A stretch of 64,000 bases of DNA from Kocuria sp. p3-SID1428 (GTDB lineage Bacteria; Actinomycetota; Actinomycetes; Actinomycetales; Micrococcaceae), in the NCBI RefSeq assembly GCF_025149945.1, contig NZ_JALXVH010000004.1:31566-95565 (forward strand). Reading direction: 5' to 3'. The notes beneath the pieces are model-generated. The model was not told where the DNA came from. It saw only the letters and a list, made by a program, of their open reading frames with translations, and made no database searches. Made by a program: the position numbers and the translations under genes. Shown one piece after another: positions 1-13,768 of the stretch. Position 1 is the stretch's first letter; every line of letters begins with the position of its first letter.

Positions 1-3328
<3,328 letters not shown>

Positions 3329-3624
3329 TTGCTCAACGACTGTGAGCAGGATCTCCTCGGCCTGAAGGAGTGGCCCTGACCTGCGCGATCACCGGGCATC
3401 GAGAGGCCTCGGGTGTCGGCTGGGCTCGATTTTTGCTGTCCCCTCGACAGTGGGTCGTGACCTGATCGTGACCTTGCTGTTATGGTGCTGTGACCTCGCG
3501 AGGCGCAGCCCAGTTCCGGGCGGATCGCGGAGGGACGGGGCGGCTCGTGGAGTCGCCTCGGCGAAGGGCCCTGGATCCTCAGGGGTAAAACCTTCAGATT
3601 GGCACAGATCACAACTCAAATGGG

Positions 3625-3652
3625 TTGCCAGACCGAATCGTTACGGTATTGT
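3625..3652 (+). promoter_or_regulatory. Probable sigma70-type promoter for rpf with long 5' leader
   Basis: TTGCCA (3625-3630) and TATTGT (3647-3652) are separated by 16 nt, upstream of rpf. It predicts a 5' UTR of about 200 nt. The whole 3329-3856 gap between ligA and rpf has no convincing gene. An AT-richer stretch around 3585-3660 stands out from the surrounding GC-rich sequence. I looked for the conserved core of the ydaO/c-di-AMP riboswitch found before many rpf genes and did not see it. Confidence 0.45.
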
Positions 3653-3856
3653 GATCTTCGAACTTCCGGAGGGAGCCTGCGGGCTCGATCCAGCGCCTCG
3701 ACCTGTTCGTCGAGCGCCACACGAAATCCAGGTTGCAGCCAGCCGTCATCGCTGTCGACAGCTGCATCCCCGACCCAGACCATTGGAACGGAAAGACAGC
3801 GACGCTATGACGCCGGGGACGGCACGAGCGGAGACGGCGCCGTCATGGAGCCTGTC

Positions 3857-4636
3857 GTGAAGAAGACCATCAAGAACACCATCGTCGCCGGCACCACCGC
3901 TGTCTTCGGCGGCGCGGCCCTCCTCGGTGCGGCTGCCCCCGCACAGGCCGCCGACAAGTGGGACCAGCTCGTCCAGTGCGAGGCCAGCGGTGACTGGAGC
4001 GCCAACACGGGCAACGGCTTCTCCGGCGGCCTGCAGTTCACCCCGTCCACCTGGGCCGCCTTCGGCGGCACCGGCAACGCTGCGAACGCTTCCGCAAGCG
4101 AGCAGAAGGCTGTGGCTGAGCGCGTGCTGGCCGAGCAGGGCTGGGGCGCATGGCCCGCCTGCTCCGCCAAGCTGGGCCTGTCGGGAGCTTCGGGCTACTC
4201 GGGTGCCGCTGCCTCCACCCCCGCCCCGGCTGCTGAGACCCAGGTCTCCACCCAGTCCGTCGAGACCCCGGCCCCGGCTCCGGCCCCGGCCGCTGAGGAG
4301 GCCCCCGTGGCCCAGGCTCCCGCCGCTGAGGCGCCCGCCGCCGAGGCCCCCGCCGCTGAGGCTCCGGTCGCCGAGCAGGCCCCGGTCTCCGAGTACACCG
4401 CTCCGGCGGCTCCGGTCGCCGAGCAGGCCCCGGTCGTCGAGTACACCGCTCCGGCGGCTCCGGTCGTCGAGCAGCCCGCCGTCGCCGGCACCTACACCGT
4501 CGTCTCGGGCGACACCCTGAGCTCCGTCGCCGCTGCCTACGGCACCGACTGGGAGACCCTCTTCGGCGCCAACGCGGACACCGTGGCTGACCCCAACCTG
4601 ATCTTCGTGGGCCAGACCCTGAACATCCCCGCCTGA
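3857..4636 (+). CDS. rpf: Resuscitation-promoting factor (transglycosylase-like domain + LysM), secreted
   Basis: Secreted muralytic protein that cleaves peptidoglycan and promotes regrowth of dormant actinobacteria. A Sec signal peptide (VKKTIKNTIVAG..., cleavage after AQA) is followed by the Rpf domain: WDQLVQCEASGDWSANTGNG with the catalytic Glu in the CEAS context, then GGLQFTPSTWAAFGG. A long Ala-Pro-Glu-Val repeat linker (AAEAPAAEAPVAEQAPV type, about nt 4200-4485) leads to a C-terminal LysM (TYTVVSGDTLSSVAAAYG). This order matches Micrococcus luteus Rpf. The GTG at 3857 was preferred over ATG 3845 because GGAG lies 6 nt upstream of it and it gives a clean signal peptide. It is monocistronic, bounded by a strong terminator. 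Confidence 0.93.
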   Translation: MKKTIKNTIVAGTTAVFGGAALLGAAAPAQAADKWDQLVQCEASGDWSANTGNGFSGGLQFTPSTWAAFGGTGNAANASASEQKAVAERVLAEQGWGAWPACSAKLGLSGASGYSGAAASTPAPAAETQVSTQSVETPAPAPAPAAEEAPVAQAPAAEAPAAEAPAAEAPVAEQAPVSEYTAPAAPVAEQAPVVEYTAPAAPVVEQPAVAGTYTVVSGDTLSSVAAAYGTDWETLFGANADTVADPNLIFVGQTLNIPA

Positions 4637-4697
4637 TCCACTCGATCGGCCTCCGCTCCGGCGGAGATCGGATGATCCTCTGATCGTCCGGGCGAGC

Positions 4698-4733
4698 GAG
4701 AAGCCCCGCAGCCTCAGCGCTGCGGGGCTTCTC
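4698..4733. terminator. Strong bidirectional hairpin terminator after rpf
   Basis: Perfect 14-bp inverted repeat, GAGAAGCCCCGCAG and its complement, with an 8-nt loop. It lies between rpf (+) and the end of the convergent minus-strand gene at 4916. Confidence 0.85.
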
Positions 4734-4915
4734 CCATGCCTGCAGGACGAAGCCTTCCCCGCCCGTCCGTCCGGGCCCGCCCGCATCGAATGGCCTCTGG
4801 GCGTCCCCAGGGGCGCCCGTCCCGATCGAGCGGCCCCGCCGTGTGCGTCTGAGGCGTCATGGCGACACCCCGGCGCCACTCGATGCTGCGGCGACTCCGA
4901 GGCCGCGGGCGCGGG

Positions 4916-5680
4916 TCAGTCCTGGGGCTCGACGGCTGCCGGGGAGCCCGGTGCCGAGGCGGCCCCGGCGGTCCCGGAAGTCTCGGAGGCCCCGGGGGTC
5001 TCGGCGACCGCGGAAGTCCCGGTGACCTCGGAGGTCTGGGGGCGGGCAGTGCCCTCGGCCGACCGGGGGCGGCGCAGGAGGGAGGGATCTCGCTGCTCGA
5101 CGGTGGGATCCTCGAGCTCGGTGGTCTTGGCGCCGCCGCGGCCGCCGATCCTGTAGCCCTGGACCATGGTGAGGCTGACGCCGTCGCGGTGCTCGAGCTC
5201 GATGACCAGCGCAGGTGCCCCGGAACGATCCGGGAGGGTCGCCGGCAGTGCCAGCGCTGCGCCCAGCAGCTCGGGGGCCTTCTCGAGGGCCAGTGCGCGC
5301 AGGGCCGCCTCGGGATCATCGGAGTGGTGCAGCTCGGTGAGCTCGGCGGCGTCCTCGGGCTCGAGCTCATCGACCGTCGCGGCCTCCGCGGCCGGCTCGA
5401 TGCTGTCGAGCTCGAACTCGCCGTCGCGGCGGGCGGTGATCAGGAAGGCGGGGAAGGCGCCGAAGCCCTCGAGCTGCTGCAGGGCGACAGTCTGCACGTG
5501 GGCTGCCATCTGATCGACGGTCTCGGCGGTCGCCTCGGAGACGCCCTGGCGCCAGGCGTTCGCGGAGTCCTGCGAGGGCGTGCGCGCGCCGGGGGAGGGG
5601 CGCGTCCCGGCGCGTGCTGCTGCCTTGGCGCGGCGTGCCGCCCCGCGGTCCTTCTTCGGCGTGCCGTCCTTCTTGGCCAT
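4916..5680 (-). CDS. Uncharacterised cytoplasmic protein with Lys/Arg-rich N-terminus and Thr/Ser/Pro/Ala-rich tail
   Basis: 254 residues beginning MAKKDGTPKKDRGAARR. A strong RBS (GAAGGAGG, reverse complement at about 5686-5693) fixes this start, although the frame is open to 5926. The centre (about residues 45-175) looks folded: an acidic helical region with AFPAFLITARRDGEFELDSIEP, ELLGAALALPATL and VIELEHRDGVSLTMVQGYRIGG. The last 60 residues are low-complexity (SEVTGTSAVAETPGASET). There is no signal peptide or membrane segment. I do not recognise the family. It is divergent from gatC and convergent with rpf, so it is probably transcribed alone. The strand was chosen because of the RBS and the codon pattern. 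Confidence 0.7.
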   Translation of the reverse strand: MAKKDGTPKKDRGAARRAKAAARAGTRPSPGARTPSQDSANAWRQGVSEATAETVDQMAAHVQTVALQQLEGFGAFPAFLITARRDGEFELDSIEPAAEAATVDELEPEDAAELTELHHSDDPEAALRALALEKAPELLGAALALPATLPDRSGAPALVIELEHRDGVSLTMVQGYRIGGRGGAKTTELEDPTVEQRDPSLLRRPRSAEGTARPQTSEVTGTSAVAETPGASETSGTAGAASAPGSPAAVEPQD

Positions 5681-5849
5681 GCGGGCCTCCTTCCGTCCCC
5701 GTGGGGCAGGTGGTGCGATGCCCCTGCGAAGGGGGCTGGTCTCGTCTGTCTCCAGGGTAGGCGTCGTTCGCCGCGCGGGAATGCCACCAGGGCCGGCGGC
5801 GCCTGGCCCGGTCGCACCGGGCGGAGCTGGGGGTGTCCGGGGCGGCCGA

Positions 5850-5855
5850 TAGGAT
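5850..5855 (+). promoter_or_regulatory. -10 element for the gatCAB operon
   Basis: TAGGAT at 5850-5855, followed by a leader of about 125 nt to gatC. The 5681-5985 gap is the divergent promoter region. No -35 is obvious. Confidence 0.45.
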
Positions 5856-5985
5856 GGGCCCAGCTGGCCCCGTCGTCGAGCACCCTCCGGTCCGTGCGAT
5901 CGGCAGGATCGCTCCGCGGGCCCCATGGAGCATCACGAGCAGGGTGAACACCCCAGACAGCAACACCGAAGAACAAGGAGCGTGC

Positions 5986-6282
5986 ATGTCCGCGATCAGT
6001 CGCGATGAGGTCGCCCATCTGGCAGACCTCGCGCATATCGAGATGTCGGAGGAGGAGCTGCAGTCGCTGGCCGGCGAGCTCGGCCAGATCGTGCAGTCGG
6101 TCGCCTCCGTCAGCGAGGTCGCCGGGGACGACGTCCCCGCCACGAGCCACCCCCTGCCCCTGCGCAATGTCATGCGCGAAGACGTCGTGGGGGAGACGCT
6201 CAGCCCGGAAGAGGCCCTGTCGGGCGCACCGGACGCGGAGGGCGGGCAGTTCAAGGTCCCGGCCATCCTGGATGAGGACTGA
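5986..6282 (+). CDS. gatC: Asp/Glu-tRNA amidotransferase subunit C
   Basis: 98-residue structural subunit that wraps around GatA and stabilises the GatCAB amidotransferase. The sequence shows the family pattern ISRDEVAHLADLAHIEMSEEEL near the N-terminus and the conserved LRNVMREDVV segment. ATG is preceded by AAGGAG (5975-5980). It is the first gene of gatC-gatA-gatB, 6 nt before gatA. The operon supplies Gln-tRNA(Gln), and possibly Asn-tRNA(Asn), by the indirect route. No glnS or asnS is visible in the window. Confidence 0.95.
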   Translation: MSAISRDEVAHLADLAHIEMSEEELQSLAGELGQIVQSVASVSEVAGDDVPATSHPLPLRNVMREDVVGETLSPEEALSGAPDAEGGQFKVPAILDED

Positions 6283-6288
6283 GGCGAT

Positions 6289-7883
<1,595 letters not shown>

Positions 7884-7887
<4 letters not shown>

Positions 7888-9383
7888 GCGATCAGATCCT
7901 GTCGTTCGAGGAGGCCATGGCGGACTTCGACCCCGTGCTCGGGTTCGAGGTCCACGTGGAGCTCAACACCGCGACCAAGATGTTCGACTGGGCGCCGAAC
8001 ACCTTCGGCGACGAGCCGAACACGAACACCACGCCCGTCTCGCTGGGCCTGCCCGGCGTGCTGCCCGTGGTCAACGGCAAGGCCGTGGAGTACGCGATCA
8101 AGCTCGGACTGGCCCTGGGCTGCCAGATCGCCCCGGTCTCGCACTTCGCGCGGAAGAACTACTTCTACCCGGACACGCCCAAGAACTTCCAGACCTCCCA
8201 GTACGACGAGCCCATCGCCTTCGACGGCCAGCTCACCGTCGAGCTCGAGGACGGCACGCCGTTCACCATCGAGATCGAGCGGGCCCACATGGAGGAGGAC
8301 GCCGGCAAGCTGACCCACAGGGGCGGTGCCGGCCGGATCCAGGGCGCGGAGTTCTCGCTGGTGGACTACAACCGCGCCGGCGTGCCGCTGGTCGAGATCG
8401 TGACCCGCCCGATCGTCGGTGCTGGCGATCGGGCCCCGGAGCTCGGCAAGGCCTACGTCAAGGCGATCCGCGAGATCGTGAAGAACCTGGACATCTCGGA
8501 TGCCCGCATGGAGCGCGGCAACGTGCGCTGCGATGCCAACGTGTCCCTGATGCCCAAGGGCACCACGGAGTTCGGCACGCGCTCGGAGACCAAGAACGTG
8601 AACTCGCTGCGCGCCGTGGAGCGGGCGGTGCGCTACGAGATCCAGCGCCACGCCGCAGTGCTCAAGGCCGGCGAGAAGATCGTCCAGGAGACACGTCACT
8701 GGCACGAGGACACCCGCTCGACCACCTCGGGCCGTCCCAAGTCGGATGCCGATGACTACCGCTACTTCCCCGAGCCCGATCTGGTGCCCGTGTGCCCGGA
8801 TCCCGCCTGGGTGGAGCAGCTGCGTGCCTCGCTGCCGGAGCCCCCGGCCCAGCGCCGGGCGCGCCTGCAGAAGGAATGGGGCTACTCGGACGAGGAGTTC
8901 CGCGACGTCGTCAACGCGGGCGTCACCGAGGAGATCGCCGCCACCATCGAGGCCGGGGCCTCCAAGGCGGCCGCCCGCAAGTGGTGGATGGGCGAGATCG
9001 CCCGTCTGGCCAACAACGCCGGTGTGGAGATCGCGGATCTGGGCATCACCCCGGCGCACGTGGCCGAGGTCGAGACGCTGATCGGCGAGAAGACCATCAA
9101 CGACAAGATCGCCAAGCAGGTCCTGGGCCACGTGGCCGAGGGCGAGGGCAGCCCGTCCGAGATCGTGGAGGCCCGCGGTCTTGCCGTGGTCTCGGACGAG
9201 GGCGTGCTGATCTCCGCGATCGACGACGCCATGGCCCAGATGCCGGATGTCGTCGAGAAGGTCAAGGGCGGCAAGGTCCAGGCCGTCGGAGCCCTGATCG
9301 GCCCGGTCATGAAGGCCACCAAGGGCCAGGCCGACGCCGGCCGCGTCCGCGAGCTGATCCTGGAGAAGCTCGGGGTCTCCTGA
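7884..9383 (+). CDS. gatB: Asp/Glu-tRNA amidotransferase subunit B
   Basis: 499 residues. It activates the misacylated Glu- or Asp-tRNA and transamidates it with ammonia from GatA. Recognisable segments are [21 protein letters not shown], the [18 protein letters not shown] catalytic cradle, [19 protein letters not shown], and the helical/YqeY tail that contacts the tRNA ([21 protein letters not shown]). The start is a GTG overlapping the gatA stop by 4 nt. It is the last gene of the operon, followed by a hairpin at 9402-9434. Confidence 0.97.
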
Positions 9384-9401
9384 GCCTTCTCCCGCAGGAC
9401 C

Positions 9402-9434
9402 ATCGCGCCCGGAAGCCCAGCTTCCGGGCGCGAT
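9402..9434 (+). terminator. Hairpin after gatB
   Basis: 14-bp perfect stem (ATCGCGCCCGGAAG and its complement) with a 5-nt loop. There is no clear T-run, so terminator function is inferred from position. Confidence 0.6.
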
Positions 9435-9490
9435 CTGCACTTCGGGCGCGAAAGCTATTCCTGGCCCGACGACACCCTGAAGGGGCACAC

Positions 9491-10303
9491 ATGACCACGA
9501 TCTGGAACTACCGCGGCCGAGACCGGGCTCTGTGGGCGGTGATCGCCGCGATCGTCGGCTCCTACGTGATGGCCATGCGCCTGGCCCGGTGGGAAGAGCC
9601 CTGGCAGTGGGTGCCGCTCGCCCTGCCGGTCGCGGTGCTGCTCATCTGGTTCTTCCTGGCCAAGGCCGGTGTGCGCGACCTGGGCTTCCCGGCGGCTGGT
9701 GTTCGGACCAGCGCAGCAGCCGGACCGCTGGGCGGGGCCGGCGCGCTCGTGCTCGGTGCGGCGACAGGCGCCGCTGGGGCGGCGGCGCTGCTGCTGACCC
9801 GGGACGGATCACCCGATCTGCTGGGCCAAGCCGCGGTCTCGAGACTCGGTGGACCTTGGGTGATAGCGGTGCTGGCTGCGATCGCTGCGGCGGCGGGGGA
9901 GATCGTGTTCCGCGGCGCGCTGCTGCGGCTGGCGCTCGCACGCTGGTCGTCGGGGGCTGCGATCGCGGTCTCGGTCCTGCTGGCGGTGCTCGGGCTGCTG
10001 CCCGTCATGCTCACACGCAGTGAGGGCACCTGGTCCTGGCTGGCGGCCTCGGCGTGCGCTGTGGCGGTGCAGAGCCTGGCGCTGGCCTGGGCGGCCGTGC
10101 GCACCGGAGCGCTGTGGATGCCGCTGGGCTGGGCCGTGGGTCTGATGGCAGCGGGGGCTGCCGTGCTGCAGGGCTGGCCCGCTCACGCCTCGGAGGCGTG
10201 GGCCGCCGCCGGCGCCGCGGCAGGTGCCGGTGTCCTGCTGATCCCCGTGGTCCTGGTGCTCGAGCGGGTGCGGCGCTCCGGCTCAGGTCGCGCCTCTGCC
10301 TGA
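9491..10303 (+). CDS. Multi-spanning membrane protein, degenerate CPBP (Abi/CAAX protease-like) family
   Basis: 270 residues with about eight hydrophobic segments. GEIVFRGALLRLALARW near residue 137 matches CPBP motif 1 (EExxxR), but the first Glu is replaced by Gly. The HxxxN-type motif 3 is not evident either, so proteolytic activity is doubtful. ATG 9491 begins MTTIWNYRGRDRALW right before the first membrane segment. It stands alone between gatB and a convergent peptidase. Function is unknown; the family assignment rests on the FRG motif and topology. Confidence 0.6.
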   Translation: MTTIWNYRGRDRALWAVIAAIVGSYVMAMRLARWEEPWQWVPLALPVAVLLIWFFLAKAGVRDLGFPAAGVRTSAAAGPLGGAGALVLGAATGAAGAAALLLTRDGSPDLLGQAAVSRLGGPWVIAVLAAIAAAAGEIVFRGALLRLALARWSSGAAIAVSVLLAVLGLLPVMLTRSEGTWSWLAASACAVAVQSLALAWAAVRTGALWMPLGWAVGLMAAGAAVLQGWPAHASEAWAAAGAAAGAGVLLIPVVLVLERVRRSGSGRASA

Positions 10304-10427
10304 ACCGACGAGCCGACGCGCCAGTGCGCCCGAAGCACGGCTCGGGCCGACCGAGGGGACCGCTGGTGGCTGGAGGTCCGGCGATCCCCTGCGGGCATGC
10401 GCAGCGCAGTGCGTCGGCGTCGGCGGC

Positions 10428-12641
10428 TCAGGCCAGTCCCAGTCGCTCCAGTGCCCAGGCGTCCTCCCACGCGTTGTCGCGCCACTGCTGATAGCGCCCG
10501 GAGGCGCCCCCGTGGCCGCCGGCCATCTCGATGCGCATGAGGATCCGCTCGCGCTTGTCCGAGTTCTCGTGGCGCAGCGCAGCCACCCACTTGGCTGGCT
10601 CCACGTAGAGCACGCGTGTGTCGTGCAGCGAGGTCACGGCCAGGATCGGCGGGTGGTCACGCGGGGCGATGTTCTCGTAGGGGGAGTAGGCCTGCATGGT
10701 CCGGTAGACCTCGGCGGAGTCGATCGGATTGCCCCACTCCTCCCATTCGAGCGCGGTCAGCGGCAGCTCGGGCATGAGCATGGAGGTCAGCGGGTCCACG
10801 AACGGCACCGCGGCCACCGCACCGCAGTACAGCTCGGGGGCCAGGTTCAGCACGGCACCGACCAGCAGTCCGCCGGCGGAGCCGCCCATCAGCACGATCC
10901 GGTCGGCGTCGATGTCCGAGCGACCTCCCAGGTGCCGGGTCACCGCGACGACGTCCGTGAAGGTGCGCCGCTTGTGCTCCTTCTTGCCGGACTCGTACCA
11001 CTGCCGCCCGAGCTCGCCGCCGCCGCGCACGTGGGCGATGGCCCAGACCACCCCGCGGTCCAGCAGCGAGATCCGCGAGTACGAGAACGACGGATCCATG
11101 CTGATCTCGTACGAGCCGTAGGCATAAACCACCGCCGGCGCCGGCTGCGGTGCGTCCCGACGGCGGATGAGGGTGATCGGGATCCGCGTGCCGTCCTCGG
11201 CCTGGGCCCAGTCGCGCTCCACGCTGTAGTCGGCAGCCGAGTAGCCGCCCAGCACTGGCTGCTCGCGACGCAGGATCGGCTCAGGAAGATCGGGGCCGGG
11301 CGCCTCGAAAATCAGGTCGAAGACGCGCCGCGGGATCACGAAGGACTCCGCGGTGAAGCGCAGGACGGGGGAATCCGGCTCGGCGGCGGTCAGGGAGACC
11401 GCGGTGAGCTCGCCGGGCACCTCGAGGGCGCGCGGCGGCGCCTGGCGCTCGGTGCCCAGGCCATCCAGCGGCAGGACGCGCAGCCCCGGAAGGGTGTCCT
11501 CGCGGACCTCCACCACCAGGTGATGCTCGGTGGCGGCGAAGCCCAGCACCCGCAGCCCTTCTCTGGGACCCATGATGTCGATGCCGGGCGGGAGGCCGTC
11601 GTCGCTCGTCTGCTCGCGGTCCGCGGGGCCGTCGTCATCGCCCGGCGAAGTCGCGCCCGCGGGCAGATCCGACAGCTCGATCAGGCTCACTCGGCCATCC
11701 GGGGCCTGGTGATCGTGCTGGAGCAGGACGACGTCCCGGCCGTCGATCCGCAGGGGCTCCGCAGAGGCGAGCACGCGAGCGCTGCGCGGCACCACCACCA
11801 GCGGGGACTGCTCGCCTGCCTCCTCGACGCGCAGGATCGAGACTTCGGAGTACTCGGAGCACCCGGCCTCGAGCACGAGCCAGCGTCGGTCCGAGGAGAG
11901 CTCGGCGCCCAGCCACAGGCCGGGGTCGTCCTCCTGGGCGATGGTGATGTCCTGCTCGAGCGGGGTCCCGAGCACATGGCGGCGCAGCCGCCACGGCCGC
12001 CAGGTGTCGTCGACCTCTGTATAGAAGACGGCATCGCCGGCGGGGGAGAGGAAGGCGCCGTAGGAGGTCTCCGGGATCTCGTCGTCGAGGGTGCGCTCGG
12101 TGCTCAGGTCGTGGACGCGCACCGTGAAACGCTCATCGCCTGTGGTGTCCTCGGCCCAGGCCATGCGGGTTCCGTCGTGGGTGATGTCGAAGGCGCCCAG
12201 CGACCAGAAGTCGTGCGGCCGCGCTCGCTCGTTGCCGTCCAGGAGGGTCTGCTCGCCGGGCAGGGGCTGACCGGCGACGATCCGCGGCGGCTCCCACCCC
12301 CCAGCATCGGCCGGCACGCGGCACTGCACGGCGTGCTCGCCGCCCTCCTCAGTGCGGGCGAAGTACCACCAGTCCCCGCGCCGCCACGGCACCGACAGAT
12401 CGGTCTCCTGCACGCGGTAGCGGACCTCCTGGAAGAGCTGCTCGCGCAGCGGGGCCAGCTGGGCGGTGGCGGCCTCGGCGTAGGCGGTCTCCGCCTGCAG
12501 ATGCGCGATGACCTCCGGGGAGTCCTTGTCCCGAAGCCACTCATACGGGTCTTGGAAGGAATCGCCGTGGAACTCGCGGATGTGGTCACGGCGGACGGCC
12601 GACGGGGGAGCGAGCGGAAGATCCGAGTTCTGGGAGGTCAT
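10428..12641 (-). CDS. S9A prolyl oligopeptidase family serine peptidase (oligopeptidase B-like)
   Basis: 737 residues. An N-terminal seven-bladed propeller (from DPYEWLRDKDSPEVIAHLQAE) gates a C-terminal alpha/beta-hydrolase. The nucleophile Ser is in GGSAGG, and the His in EMAGGHGGASGR near the C-terminus. The segment RGGGELGRQWYESGKKEHKRRTF is typical of oligopeptidase B, which cleaves short peptides after basic residues in the cytoplasm. Specificity within S9A is not certain. ATG 12641 (MTSQNSDLP) was chosen because a -10 TACGAT lies 7 nt upstream, implying a leaderless transcript; an ATG at 12650 is the alternative. Transcribed divergently from the CPBP gene at 12740. Confidence 0.9.
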   Translation of the reverse strand: MTSQNSDLPLAPPSAVRRDHIREFHGDSFQDPYEWLRDKDSPEVIAHLQAETAYAEAATAQLAPLREQLFQEVRYRVQETDLSVPWRRGDWWYFARTEEGGEHAVQCRVPADAGGWEPPRIVAGQPLPGEQTLLDGNERARPHDFWSLGAFDITHDGTRMAWAEDTTGDERFTVRVHDLSTERTLDDEIPETSYGAFLSPAGDAVFYTEVDDTWRPWRLRRHVLGTPLEQDITIAQEDDPGLWLGAELSSDRRWLVLEAGCSEYSEVSILRVEEAGEQSPLVVVPRSARVLASAEPLRIDGRDVVLLQHDHQAPDGRVSLIELSDLPAGATSPGDDDGPADREQTSDDGLPPGIDIMGPREGLRVLGFAATEHHLVVEVREDTLPGLRVLPLDGLGTERQAPPRALEVPGELTAVSLTAAEPDSPVLRFTAESFVIPRRVFDLIFEAPGPDLPEPILRREQPVLGGYSAADYSVERDWAQAEDGTRIPITLIRRRDAPQPAPAVVYAYGSYEISMDPSFSYSRISLLDRGVVWAIAHVRGGGELGRQWYESGKKEHKRRTFTDVVAVTRHLGGRSDIDADRIVLMGGSAGGLLVGAVLNLAPELYCGAVAAVPFVDPLTSMLMPELPLTALEWEEWGNPIDSAEVYRTMQAYSPYENIAPRDHPPILAVTSLHDTRVLYVEPAKWVAALRHENSDKRERILMRIEMAGGHGGASGRYQQWRDNAWEDAWALERLGLA

Positions 12642-12654
12642 GGCGCTCATCGTA
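12642..12654 (-). promoter_or_regulatory. -10 element of the S9 peptidase gene (predicted leaderless)
   Basis: On the minus strand TACGAT (12654-12649) is followed by 7 nt and ATG 12641. No Shine-Dalgarno sequence is seen. Confidence 0.5.
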
Positions 12655-12726
12655 GGAAGCCCGGCAGACAGCACAGCGAGGCGGACGCCAGTGCGATGGC
12701 GTCCTTGTGCTGTCGTCGCCCCCGTC

Positions 12727-12739
12727 CACAATGAGTCCC
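12727..12739 (+). promoter_or_regulatory. -10 element of the CPBP gene (predicted leaderless)
   Basis: CACAAT (12727-12732) is followed by 7 nt and ATG 12740. It is divergent from the peptidase promoter about 75 nt away. Confidence 0.45.
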
Positions 12740-13516
12740 ATGATCGAAGCCCGTGCCCCTGAGACGACACACCCGTCGTTCGGCTCCCAGCGCGCCGATC
12801 TGTGGCTGCAGATCCTGCTCGTGCTGGGCGTCTCGCTGGGAGCCAGCGCCCTCTGGTCGCTTCTCGACCTCGCCGAGACGCTGTCGACCAGCTCGATCGC
12901 CGAATCCACCGCTGCCATGAACGCTGCGCAGAGCGGCTTCCCGCTGTTCGACGTCCTGCGCCGCGGTCTCGGGATCCTGCTGGCTCTGGTGCCGCCGGTG
13001 CTGGCGCTCTACCTGCTGGCCGGCTCGGCCGGGCAGCTGGGCGGCGTGCTGCGGCGGATCGGCCTGGACCGCCGCGCCCCGCTGGCGGATCTGGGACTGG
13101 GGGCGCTGCTCTTCGTCGTCATGGGCCTGGGCACCCTGGCGCTGTACCAGGCGGGGCGCCAGCTCGGGATCACCGCCGAGATCGTCACCAACGCGGCCGG
13201 GACCTCCTGGTGGGAGGTGATCCTGCTGCTGGCCTCGGCGCTGCGGCACTCGCTCGTGGAGGAGATCATCGTCGTCGTGTTCCTGGCCGATCGCCTGCTG
13301 CGGGTGGGCTGGACCTGGCCGGCGGTGCTGATCGGCTCGGCCCTTCTGCGCGGCAGCTACCACCTGTACCAGGGCATGGGCCCGGCGCTGGGCAACGTGG
13401 TCATGGGGCTGGTCTTCCTGTGGCTCTACCGTCGCACCGGACGCGTGATGCCGCTGATCATCGCCCACTTCCTGCTGGACGCCGTCGGCTTCCTAGCCGG
13501 GCCCCTGCTGTTCTGA
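12740..13516 (+). CDS. CPBP family intramembrane protease
   Basis: 258 residues with about seven to eight membrane segments. The CPBP motifs are visible: HSLVEEIIVVVFLADRL (motif 1, Glu-Glu), RGSYHLYQG (motif 2, His) and AHFLLDAVGF (motif 3, His...Asp). These are the putative metal-binding residues of the Abi/Rce1-like protease family. The substrate is unknown. Unlike the protein at 9491, it keeps both glutamates. ATG 12740 fits the leaderless spacing; ATG 12731 is in frame and possible. The gene ends 69 nt before the SAM riboswitch. Confidence 0.8.
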   Translation: MIEARAPETTHPSFGSQRADLWLQILLVLGVSLGASALWSLLDLAETLSTSSIAESTAAMNAAQSGFPLFDVLRRGLGILLALVPPVLALYLLAGSAGQLGGVLRRIGLDRRAPLADLGLGALLFVVMGLGTLALYQAGRQLGITAEIVTNAAGTSWWEVILLLASALRHSLVEEIIVVVFLADRLLRVGWTWPAVLIGSALLRGSYHLYQGMGPALGNVVMGLVFLWLYRRTGRVMPLIIAHFLLDAVGFLAGPLLF

Positions 13517-13582
13517 CGGAGCGCTCCACAGGCCACGGAACCCGGGTTTGCGCCGGAGGCGTGCTCGTCCGAGAATGGGAAT

Positions 13583-13690
13583 CAGGTCACGAGAGCCAGC
13601 GACAAGCCCCAGCTAGCTGGCCGGCAACCCTCCTTCCGCGGTGGGGTGCCCTGGGTGAGGACCGGGCCGGTGCGCAGACGCGTACACGGC
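13583..13690 (+). ncRNA. SAM riboswitch (SAM-IV type) controlling metY-metX
   Basis: The stretch from GGTCACGAGAGCCAGC to GTGAGGACC shows the SAM-I/IV core: closing stem GGTC (13585-13588) with GACC (13660-13663), the GAGxGCCAGC strand, CTGGCCGGCAACCC, and GTGGGGTGCCC joining the pseudoknot stem. The GC-rich 3' extension and actinobacterial met context favour SAM-IV. A promoter TTGCGC-17 nt-GAGAAT precedes it at about 13549-13576. Binding of S-adenosylmethionine should switch off metY-metX. Confidence 0.88.
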
Positions 13691-13768
13691 AAGCGCGGGT
13701 CACGGCACCCGGTCCGACGGGTGCGTCGGACCTCGGTCCGCGGCCCCGGAAGACAAGGAGTCGCCGAC

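Noticed and set aside
3500..3800. c-di-AMP (ydaO/yuaA) riboswitch upstream of rpf
   Set aside because: Expected from other actinobacteria, but the conserved core (the GTCAGCTAACC-like strand) was not found by eye.
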